56,063 nucleotides of DNA, taken from IMG/VR virus record IMGVR_UViG_3300043425_001492, positions 1-56,063 of that record; one strand, written 5' to 3'. Shown piece after piece: positions 49,129 through 56,063 of the stretch. This DNA comes from a virus. Positions within the stretch are counted from its first letter, which is position 1. Every line of letters starts with the position of its first letter. A program made the position numbers and the translations under genes. Below the pieces are notes generated by a model. It was not told the DNA's origin. It ran no database searches and worked only from the letters and a program-made list of their open reading frames with translations.

Positions 49129-51448
49129 ACACGCCTTCTTGGAACATTCTATGCCATTGTAAAGCGACAGCTTTCCACGTAAATCTCTTCATTCTTTCTT
49201 TAGCCATATCGCCCCAATCTCTATTTTTCTTTTTATTAACAAGCATATCAACGCACTCATTGATAAATCTTTCTCTGTATTCTTTCGAGTAAGCGTCACC
49301 TTCCAAAAGCAATCCGCCGTCTTTTACGGTAGAAATAATTCCTGCGTGTTTAGAGGCGATAATAGGATTACCGCTCCATCCTGCTTCAGTAGCGGTTATA
49401 CAAAAAGTTTCATGGAATTTTGTAGGGTAAAACCACCCACTACTTTGAAGTTGAATTTCAGCAAGTTTTTTTTGATCTACTCTTCCTACATATTCGACAT
49501 AAGGTTTTTGTAGCTGTTTTTTTAAATTTTCCATCGCTTCAACTTCAGAAGGGTTATTTCTGAACCTGACAGCTTTTTCCCAATTATTAAATCCGTAGGC
49601 TACAACGACTTTAAAATTTGGAACATACTCTTTAATGAAATCAGCACAATAAAGAAGAGTATCCAATCCTCTATCAGGACTAGAGGAATAAAATATCTGA
49701 GATGGATTACGCTCAATATCTTTTTGATAGCGTGTTTCATCTATACCGTTAGCCGTTATGTATATTTTTTCAAGAGGTATGCTATGGTGATAGTTTAAAT
49801 AATTTTTATGCCATTCTGACAGGCACAAGTAATTTGTAACGTCGTTTACAAATACATTGTGGTTTCTATCAGGATTAATAAATACATCATGAACCCAAAC
49901 GTATTTCTTATAAGCGTGAATTAAATTGTGAAAAGGTGCAACAGTTCTTGATGATATTAAGAAATCAATGAAGGTAGTTTTAGCAAAATTTTCCCACTTG
50001 CTCCAATGGATATATTCTACGTCGTCTCCGCTAGAATCCATGTGTTCTGTTTTTGGGTCTGCAAAAAGTTTAACTTGGTATCCAAACTTAGAAAGTTCTC
50101 TAGCCATCCAAATAGCCGCTGTTTCAGAGCCTCCTATTCCACCTTCAATTAAATTAGTTTCATCCCATTTCTCCCATCCTGCTCCAAGGTAAAAAGCTAA
50201 AACAGACTTACCTAACTTCTTTTTTAATCTTGTGTTGTTAAAAACATCCTCTTCATGATGCCTGTTGTAATTTTCATTTTCATTAACTTTTCGAGTTTTT
50301 CCACCAAAATGAAATACAAAAGATTGGTGAATTGTATAAAAAGACCAACCTGCTTTTTTAGCTCGGTAGCAATAATCGAAGTCTTCTCCCCCATTTACAT
50401 ATTCTGGGTCTAGGATTCCGATTTTGCTAACAAGTTTACGGTTAAACATTGTGCAATAAAAAGCTAACTTTTCTCGTTGTACCCTTTCATCTTTTTTAAA
50501 GTTGTTTTGAGAAAAATAAAAGTCATCAATATCAAAGTCATCAACCGAATGTATTCCGGGTTCAAGACTTAAACCTTTATTGGTAATAAGGTTATGATTA
50601 TGTAGCCAATACTTGTCACAGTTAGATAAAGGTCCAACCATTGCATTAGGGTTATCTTTTAAAAAAGAAACTAAAGGTTCATCCCAATTTTTAGTAAAAA
50701 GCAAATCATTGTTTCCGATTAAAATTAAGCTATTGCTTGAATTTTCGATTCCCCAATTGACCTGTTTGCTAAAGCAAGTTCTTTCATTAAATTTTTTGAA
50801 GCTGTATCTCATACCTGAAGAGGCTAGGTAATTTGAAATTTCGGAAATATCTTCTGTGCTAGAATCTACAACGTGAACGACAAAACTGTTTTTGGTATTT
50901 TCTTTTAAAGACTCTAAAGTTTTTAAAAGATATTTTTTGTTGTTGTAATTTGGAATAATAATATCAATAGTGTTTTCTACTTCTTTAAAACATTCATACA
51001 TTTTTTCAGACAAAAAAGATGGAGAGAATTTATGTTTTACAGTTTCAAAAGCTTTTTCACCAATCGAATTTCTTAAATCTGGGTTGTCTCGTAAAAGTGT
51101 TAGATATTTAAACCAATCTTCCATTTTATCAGCAATAAAACCATTCTCTCCGTTTATAACAATTTCTTTGTAACTTTGTAGAGGGGAGGCTATAACAGGC
51201 TTTTTCAAGTACATATATTGAGAAAGTTTGTTGTTTCCTTTGTATGGGAATTTATAATGGTCGATAGGGCAAATGAGAATATCAAATTTGGCAAGCTCTT
51301 GGAGATAGGTATCTTTATTCCAAGGAATGTCTGCTTCATCCCATTCAGTAATTATGAACAATCTCATCCCTAATGATTCAATTAAAGGTCTTAATTGTTT
51401 AGCAGCGTAAATTCCGCCACCCATTGCACAATATCCTACTGTTACCAT
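49112..51448 (-). CDS. multi-domain glycosyltransferase: half GT-B, GT2, full GT4
   Basis: 778 residues from ATG 51448, eight bases after AAGGA. Residues 1-160 look like the C-terminal half of a GT-B enzyme (VGYCAMGGG, NNKLSQYMYLKKPVIASP, EIVINGENGF), without its N-terminal half. Residues 160-430 are a GT2 domain (IDIIIPNYNN, LILIGNNDLLF, NGGEDFDYCYRAKKAGW). Residues 435-778 are a full GT4 (GGIGGSETAAIWMA; YITANGID; FHETFCITATEAGWSGNP, the E-x7-E region). Its missing half seems to lie at the end of the upstream gene. It may build a glycan on the nearby collagen-like fibre; that target is inferred. Confidence 0.82.
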   Translation of the reverse strand: MVTVGYCAMGGGIYAAKQLRPLIESLGMRLFIITEWDEADIPWNKDTYLQELAKFDILICPIDHYKFPYKGNNKLSQYMYLKKPVIASPLQSYKEIVINGENGFIADKMEDWFKYLTLLRDNPDLRNSIGEKAFETVKHKFSPSFLSEKMYECFKEVENTIDIIIPNYNNKKYLLKTLESLKENTKNSFVVHVVDSSTEDISEISNYLASSGMRYSFKKFNERTCFSKQVNWGIENSSNSLILIGNNDLLFTKNWDEPLVSFLKDNPNAMVGPLSNCDKYWLHNHNLITNKGLSLEPGIHSVDDFDIDDFYFSQNNFKKDERVQREKLAFYCTMFNRKLVSKIGILDPEYVNGGEDFDYCYRAKKAGWSFYTIHQSFVFHFGGKTRKVNENENYNRHHEEDVFNNTRLKKKLGKSVLAFYLGAGWEKWDETNLIEGGIGGSETAAIWMARELSKFGYQVKLFADPKTEHMDSSGDDVEYIHWSKWENFAKTTFIDFLISSRTVAPFHNLIHAYKKYVWVHDVFINPDRNHNVFVNDVTNYLCLSEWHKNYLNYHHSIPLEKIYITANGIDETRYQKDIERNPSQIFYSSSPDRGLDTLLYCADFIKEYVPNFKVVVAYGFNNWEKAVRFRNNPSEVEAMENLKKQLQKPYVEYVGRVDQKKLAEIQLQSSGWFYPTKFHETFCITATEAGWSGNPIIASKHAGIISTVKDGGLLLEGDAYSKEYRERFINECVDMLVNKKKNRDWGDMAKERMKRFTWKAVALQWHRMFQEGVFTEIQ

Positions 51449-51449
51449 T

Positions 51450-52928
51450 TTAATTTCCTTCAAAACTATCTGATAGATGAATAGAGTTCAGATTATAATT
51501 TTTAGCCACGTTTTGCAATTTTGAACTTGAACAAAAAACTAAATTATATTCTTTCAATGATTTTAGAAAATTTTCGTCAAAAATGCCTTCAGCCATATCA
51601 ATAGCGATTATTTTTCCGTTTGACTTTAACTTTCTCAGTTCTTGGTTTGAAAACGGGGAGTGTGAAAAAACATAATCAAAATAGTCAAGCTTATCAAAAT
51701 TTGTAACAATTTCAGAATCGAACCCATTTTTCTTTAATGCTTTTTGAATGTTAATTTTTCTAAGTCTAATGTTCGGATTGTTTTCATCATAGGCGAAGGG
51801 TATATATACAGCCACTTTTTTAGGTTTTTTAGTCGGAGGGTATAAGTTATTTTGTATAACTTCTTTGTTAAAGAGTGCGTTTTTGTCTGAAGGTCTAAAT
51901 TTTAAAGCTTCTTCTATATGCTCAAGGGCTTTTTTCCAATCTTTTAACATCGAGTAAACATAACTTAGTTGAAAATGTGGAGTGAATGTATGATAAGTCA
52001 TATTAAAAAAGCCTAAACTATCTGTTGGATAGGGCATAATCAAAGCGGTACTATACCAAAATTTAGCTAAATCCCATCTTTGTTTATTAATGTAGATTAA
52101 ACCCAAAAAACAAAATAAATCCGCACGTCTTTGATCTAACTTCAAAGCATCAAAGCAATAATGTGCAGCTTTGTCGTAATCTTTTTTGTTAAATTCTATT
52201 TCTGCTAATTTATATGTAGCAAAATAAGCGTCTTCATAATAATCCCAATGGTCTAGGTAATATTTTAACCATTTTGTCGCCTCGTCCCATTTTCCGTGAT
52301 CTGCTAATTCTTTTCCGTAATAGAACTCATATCTTGAACATCTTGTAGTTGGATTTTCGCAACATTCTTTTAAAATCTTTAAATTTCTACCTTCCGCTCT
52401 AACTATTTGCTTTTGAGTTTTGTAATGATGCACTTCAAAGTCAATATTTTCTATTTTTTTGAATCCTGAAAGTGGAACACATTCATGAATTCTATACATC
52501 CAAACAGGGTTCGCTGATCTCTTAAAAATTCTCTCTCTGGATAAAGATACCGTAACATTATCGAAATCATCATGAGCATACTGATATTTAGCGATGTAGC
52601 AATCAGGTAATTCGTTAATACTTTTCTCTTTTATAGAATTTAATATTTTTAAATCTTTTGATTTAATAACATCGTCTGCGTCTAACCATAGTATTAAATC
52701 TTTGGTAGCATGTCTGAACGAAAAATTTCTAGCGGCAGAAAAGTCATCAATCCAGTTAAAGTGAACTATTTTTACTTTAGGATACCTACTCACAATTTCT
52801 AATGTTTTGTCAGTAGAGCCTGTATCTGCAATAATGATTTCATCACATAAACTTTCAATAGAATTTAAACAACGCTCGATAACTTCTTCTTCATTTTTTA
52901 CAATCATGCAAAGTGTTAGCGTTGTCAT
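51450..52928 (-). CDS. family 2 glycosyltransferase with TPR repeats and N-terminal half of a GT-B fold
   Basis: 492 residues. Residues 1-170: GT2 with LCMIVKNEEEVIERCL, DTGSTDKTLEI and ILWLDADD, typical of the SunT/TPR-linked type. Residues 185-350: tetratricopeptide helices (WDEATKWLKYYLD; KDYDKAAHYCFDALKLD; WKKALEHIEEALK), which could hold a protein substrate. Residues 365-492: KKVAVYIPFAYDENNP, FDYVFSHSPFSN, YNLVFCSSSKLQ, a GT-B N-terminal half that ends with the stop. The next gene begins two bases later with the matching other half. Suggested role: protein glycosylation of a virion part. Confidence 0.8.
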   Translation of the reverse strand: MTTLTLCMIVKNEEEVIERCLNSIESLCDEIIIADTGSTDKTLEIVSRYPKVKIVHFNWIDDFSAARNFSFRHATKDLILWLDADDVIKSKDLKILNSIKEKSINELPDCYIAKYQYAHDDFDNVTVSLSRERIFKRSANPVWMYRIHECVPLSGFKKIENIDFEVHHYKTQKQIVRAEGRNLKILKECCENPTTRCSRYEFYYGKELADHGKWDEATKWLKYYLDHWDYYEDAYFATYKLAEIEFNKKDYDKAAHYCFDALKLDQRRADLFCFLGLIYINKQRWDLAKFWYSTALIMPYPTDSLGFFNMTYHTFTPHFQLSYVYSMLKDWKKALEHIEEALKFRPSDKNALFNKEVIQNNLYPPTKKPKKVAVYIPFAYDENNPNIRLRKINIQKALKKNGFDSEIVTNFDKLDYFDYVFSHSPFSNQELRKLKSNGKIIAIDMAEGIFDENFLKSLKEYNLVFCSSSKLQNVAKNYNLNSIHLSDSFEGN

Positions 52929-53009
52929 AAGGGTAATCCTTTTATATTATTTTTAAAGAGTGATGTTGAATTTTTGATTTGTTTTTTAAAAAACATTGTG
53001 ATTAAATTT

Positions 53010-53039
53010 TCGACAATTACCGTAAAATGTCAATATAAT
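53010..53039 (+). promoter_or_regulatory. sigma70-like promoter of the collagen-like fibre gene
   Basis: TCGACA (53010-53015, five of six) and TATAAT (53034-53039, perfect) are 18 bases apart, about 64 bases before ATG 53103. On the opposite strand a perfect TTGACA (53033-53028) overlaps the -10 side, but no good -10 follows it, so the promoter of the glycosyltransferase genes is unclear. The rest of the 174-base gap is AT-rich without other clear signals. Confidence 0.6.
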
Positions 53040-53102
53040 TAAAAGATGGATATTTAATACATAAAATATAACCTTTAAACCTGAATTGATTAGGAAGAAT
53101 AA

Positions 53103-56063
53103 ATGTCATTTCAAGATTTATTAGCTGGTGCGATTACAAATGCTGTTCAAACTTATGCGGAACTTTTGTCTGTTGTGAATCCACAAGACAAAGAAGTTCG
53201 CTACGTAAATGATTTGGACACTTTCTTTTTTTATGATGCTCAAACAATGGAGTGGAAACCTTCCTTTGCAACGATTCAACCTGCACAAGGTTTGACAGGT
53301 GTTCAAGGAGCCACTGGGGTTGCAGGCTTGCAGGGAGCGACAGGTATTGAAGGAATTCAAGGTCAAACAGGTGTCGGAGCACAGGGAGCAACAGGGGTAC
53401 AAGGTGTAGAGGGTCCAACAGGAATTGTAGGAACCACAGGTATTCAAGGAAATACAGGAGTTCAAGGAACTACAGGAATCCAAGGTTCCACAGGTATTGC
53501 AGGTATTTCAGGAGCAACGGGTGTAGGAACACAAGGAGCGACAGGTATTCAAGGTCCTCTGGGAGAAAGAGGTGTTCAGGGTATCCAAGGTCAAACAGGA
53601 CCTAGCGGATTCACAGGCGTTCAAGGTAACACTGGAGTTCAAGGGATAACAGGTCAACAAGGTATAATGGGTAATCAAGGTCAAACAGGACCTAGCGGAT
53701 TCACAGGTGTTAAAGGTGAAACCGGAGTTCAAGGAGCCACAGGGGTTCAAGGCGAAACAGGGGTTCAAGGAGCCACAGGAGTCCAAGGTAATACAGGAAT
53801 CCAAGGCGAAACAGGGGTTCAAGGAGCCACTGGCGTTCAAGGAGCGACAGGGGTTCAAGGCGAAACAGGAGTTCAAGGAGCGACAGGGGTTCAAGGCGAA
53901 ACAGGAGTTCAAGGAGCCACAGGGGTTCAAGGCGAAACAGGAGTTCAAGGAGCCACAGGAGTCCAAGGCGAAACTGGGGTTCAGGGAGCCACAGGAGTTC
54001 AAGGAGCCACAGGAGTTCAGGGAACCACTGGAATCCAAGGTGAAACTGGAGTCCAAGGAGCCACAGGAGTACAAGGAAATACAGGTGTTCAAGGAGCCAC
54101 AGGGGTTCAAGGAGCCACAGGGGTTCAAGGCGAAACAGGAGTTCAAGGAGCCACTGGCGTTCAAGGAGCCACTGGCGTTCAAGGCGAAACAGGAGTTCAA
54201 GGTAATACAGGGGTTCAAGGAGCCACAGGGGTTCAAGGCGAAACCGGAGTCCAAGGAGCCACAGGAGTTCAAGGTAATACAGGGGTTCAAGGAGCCACAG
54301 GGGTTCAAGGCGAAACAGGGGTTCAAGGAACCACAGGAGTTCAAGGAGCGACTGGAGTACAAGGTGAAACTGGTGTTCAAGGAGTCCAAGGAACCACAGG
54401 TGTCCAAGGAACCACAGGGGTTCAGGGTGAAACAGGGGTTCAAGGAGCCACAGGAGTTCAAGGAAATACTGGTGTTCAAGGAGCCACAGGAGTTCAGGGC
54501 GAAACAGGGGTTCAAGGAACCACAGGAGTTCAAGGAACCACAGGAGTCCAAGGAACCACAGGAGTTCAAGGAAATACAGGAGTCCAAGGTGCGACGGGAG
54601 TCCAAGGCGAAACTGGAGTCCAAGGCGAAACAGGAGTCCAAGGCGAAACAGGGGTTCAAGGAACCACAGGAGTTCAAGGAGTCCAAGGTGAAACTGGAGT
54701 TCAAGGAACTACAGGAGTTCAAGGTGTCCAAGGAACCACAGGGGTTCAAGGAGCCACAGGGGTTCAGGGCGAAACAGGGGTTCAAGGAACCACAGGAGTC
54801 CAAGGCGAAACAGGTGTCCAAGGAACCACAGGAGTTCAAGGAGCCACAGGAGTTCAGGGCGAAACAGGAGTCCAAGGAACCACAGGAGTTCAGGGCGAAA
54901 CAGGAGTTCAGGGCGAAACAGGGGTTCAAGGAGCCACCGGCGTTCAAGGTGAAACAGGGGTTCAGGGCGAAACAGGAGTCCAAGGCATCCAAGGAGCCAC
55001 AGGTATAGCAGGAACCTCTGGAGGAACTGGTATTCAGGGCGAAACTGGGGTTCAAGGAACCACAGGAGTCCAAGGCGAAACAGGTGTCCAAGGAGCCACA
55101 GGAACCGTGGGTTTACAAGGACCTATAGGGGTTACAGGTATTCAAGGAGCCACTGGAGTCCAAGGGGTAACGGGAACAGGCGAAACTGGTGTGCAAGGTA
55201 TCCAAGGTCAGACAGGGGCACAGGGAGCAACTGGGGCAGGAGGAATACCGTTAATTGAATCTGACGATGAGTCAGTCGCCAGATTTAATGGAACAGACGG
55301 TCAGGTTCAAAATTCAAATATATTTATAAATGATAATGGAGATATTTTACCAAAAACTGACGCTTCTCAGGATTTAGGAGCAACAGGTCTTAGATTTAGA
55401 GATTTACATCTATCGGGTAACTCTATTTTCATTGGCGATATTAAATTATCTTCTGAATCAGGTGCTTTTAAAATTTCGGATTCAACAAATGATGAAGTCC
55501 TTCTTCAAATTTCAAACAACCTAATTACAGGTTCACAAGCTTTACAAGGGATGACTGGAGTCCAAGGCGAAACCGGAGTCCAAGGAGCCACAGGTGTACA
55601 GGGCGTTCAAGGGGAAACGGGCGTTCAAGGTGAGACGGGAGTACAGGGAGCCACCGGTGTACAGGGCATCCAAGGTGAAACTGGAGTTCAAGGTGAGACT
55701 GGTATTCAAGGTGAAACTGGGGTTCAAGGAGCCACAGGTATAGCAGGAACTTCTGGAGGAACTGGTATTCAAGGTGAAACTGGGGTTCAAGGAGCCACAG
55801 GTATAGCAGGAACCTCTGGAGGAACTGGTATTCAAGGTGAAACTGGGGTTCAAGGTATCCAAGGTGAAACTGGGGTTCAAGGAGCCACAGGTATAGCAGG
55901 AACCTCTGGAGGAACTGGTATTCAAGGTGAAACTGGGGTTCAAGGAGCCACAGGTATAGCAGGAACCTCTGGAGGAACTGGTATTCAAGGTGAAACTGGG
56001 GTTCAAGGTATCCAAGGTGAAACAGGCGTAGCTGGAATCAATGGTGAAACTGGGATTCAAGGA
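53103..56063 (+). CDS. collagen-like fibre protein (partial, runs off the right end)
   Basis: Open from ATG 53103 (AGGAAG in front) to the last base, 987 codons. Residues 1-62: a globular head ([37 protein letters not shown]), common at the base of phage fibres. About 63-714: collagen-like Gly-X-Y, mostly [12 protein letters not shown], with a few breaks such as GVGAQG. About 715-815: a non-collagen domain ([33 protein letters not shown]) of the kind placed near phage fibre tips. After that a second collagen-like part with 63-base repeated blocks up to the cut. It should trimerise and form a long side fibre. Thr in about every second triplet could carry sugars. Confidence 0.88.
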   Translation, partial: MSFQDLLAGAITNAVQTYAELLSVVNPQDKEVRYVNDLDTFFFYDAQTMEWKPSFATIQPAQGLTGVQGATGVAGLQGATGIEGIQGQTGVGAQGATGVQGVEGPTGIVGTTGIQGNTGVQGTTGIQGSTGIAGISGATGVGTQGATGIQGPLGERGVQGIQGQTGPSGFTGVQGNTGVQGITGQQGIMGNQGQTGPSGFTGVKGETGVQGATGVQGETGVQGATGVQGNTGIQGETGVQGATGVQGATGVQGETGVQGATGVQGETGVQGATGVQGETGVQGATGVQGETGVQGATGVQGATGVQGTTGIQGETGVQGATGVQGNTGVQGATGVQGATGVQGETGVQGATGVQGATGVQGETGVQGNTGVQGATGVQGETGVQGATGVQGNTGVQGATGVQGETGVQGTTGVQGATGVQGETGVQGVQGTTGVQGTTGVQGETGVQGATGVQGNTGVQGATGVQGETGVQGTTGVQGTTGVQGTTGVQGNTGVQGATGVQGETGVQGETGVQGETGVQGTTGVQGVQGETGVQGTTGVQGVQGTTGVQGATGVQGETGVQGTTGVQGETGVQGTTGVQGATGVQGETGVQGTTGVQGETGVQGETGVQGATGVQGETGVQGETGVQGIQGATGIAGTSGGTGIQGETGVQGTTGVQGETGVQGATGTVGLQGPIGVTGIQGATGVQGVTGTGETGVQGIQGQTGAQGATGAGGIPLIESDDESVARFNGTDGQVQNSNIFINDNGDILPKTDASQDLGATGLRFRDLHLSGNSIFIGDIKLSSESGAFKISDSTNDEVLLQISNNLITGSQALQGMTGVQGETGVQGATGVQGVQGETGVQGETGVQGATGVQGIQGETGVQGETGIQGETGVQGATGIAGTSGGTGIQGETGVQGATGIAGTSGGTGIQGETGVQGIQGETGVQGATGIAGTSGGTGIQGETGVQGATGIAGTSGGTGIQGETGVQGIQGETGVAGINGETGIQG
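53289..55244 (+). repeat. collagen-like repeat array I (18-bp units)
   Basis: About 1.95 kb of imperfect 18-base units coding for GVQG(A/E/N/T)T, roughly 108 units. Neighbouring units differ mainly by third-position changes and by the residue before Thr, so it looks like a shuffled array under selection for the protein pattern. Confidence 0.92.
55548..56063 (+). repeat. collagen-like repeat array II with near-identical 63-bp blocks
   Basis: Blocks containing ATAGCAGGAAC(C/T)TCTGG start at about 55738, 55801, 55891 and 55954 (spacing 63, 90 and 63). A fifth related block lies near 55001 in array I. The close identity shows very recent duplication. The array reaches the window end. Confidence 0.9.

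Noticed and set aside
53707-55008. A 433-codon plus-strand frame of FKEPQ-type repeats
   Set aside because: Out-of-frame reading of the same collagen repeat; the real frame runs through with a proper start at 53103.
53508-55091. A 527-codon open frame on the minus strand, rich in Cys, Ser, Leu and Asn
   Set aside because: It is the complement of the collagen repeat. The 18-base unit has no stop in several frames, so long frames appear by chance. It has no ribosome site or sensible domain.
53289-56063. CRISPR array
   Set aside because: The repeats are contiguous coding units without unique spacers, and no cas genes are present. The same holds for 4593-4817.
1-56063. Complete circular phage genome with the ends joined
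   Set aside because: Terminase, portal and replication genes are not recognised here, so the window cannot be a full genome even if the ends are neighbours.
1-56063. tRNA or rRNA genes
   Set aside because: No cloverleaf with TTC-type arms and no rRNA segments were seen in the short intergenic gaps.

Overview
The window is the virion-structure region of a large, AT-rich, contractile-tailed phage (myovirus type). It holds, mostly on the plus strand and closely packed, a prohead protease, a probable scaffold protein, two capsid-decoration candidates, an HK97-fold major capsid protein, neck/adaptor candidates, a tail sheath, fibres, a gp25-like wedge candidate, a baseplate-J protein and further baseplate proteins. 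No terminase, portal, tape measure, tail tube or replication gene was recognised, so this is part of a bigger genome. Both ends are cut inside fibre-like genes. The standard genetic code fits. The host cannot be read directly. A secreted zincin at 19274-20152 resembles, from memory, proteins of Bdellovibrio-like predatory bacteria, which is a weak hint only.

Layout. 1-150: tail end of a fibre-like gene. 154-5828: small overlapping genes of unknown role, two zinc-binding proteins and the prohead protease with a 15-copy PEQAQ repeat. 5865-9178: Glu-rich scaffold candidate, two decoration candidates and the major capsid protein, closed by a strong hairpin. 9229-13262: an antisense island of four translationally coupled homing-type genes (Hef-like nuclease, zinc-finger protein, GNAT-fold protein, LAGLIDADG nuclease), inserted between the capsid terminator and the next late gene. 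13340-19221: small virion-type genes, an Ig-like adaptor candidate, a SWIM zinc-finger protein and a tandem duplicate pair. 19274-20152: the secreted zincin. 20153-24138: a second antisense island with a DEDDh exonuclease and a two-domain glycosyltransferase. 24205-30687: an actin/Hsp70-fold ATPase, a virion protein, an FmdB-type zinc ribbon and the tail sheath. 30771-37088: a small tail protein and three fibre genes with a shared start, one ending in a polyglycine domain. 37089-47317: baseplate genes. 47355-49128: small genes. 49112-52928: two large antisense glycosyltransferases. 53103 to the end: a very long collagen-like fibre gene read from a divergent promoter.

How the parts may work together. 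The plus-strand genes follow the assembly order head, neck, sheath, baseplate, fibres. The head module pairs a protease with a scaffold and several small proteins that share a short IA..I helix near one end. The tail proteins share a beta-rich insert domain, seen three times in the sheath and again in neighbours. The most interesting unit is the right end: glycosyltransferases divergent from a collagen-like fibre whose repeat carries a threonine in about every second Gly-X-Y triplet. This suggests a phage that glycosylates its own fibre. The two glycosyltransferase genes are split in the middle of a GT-B fold, so one enzyme may be made from two chains.
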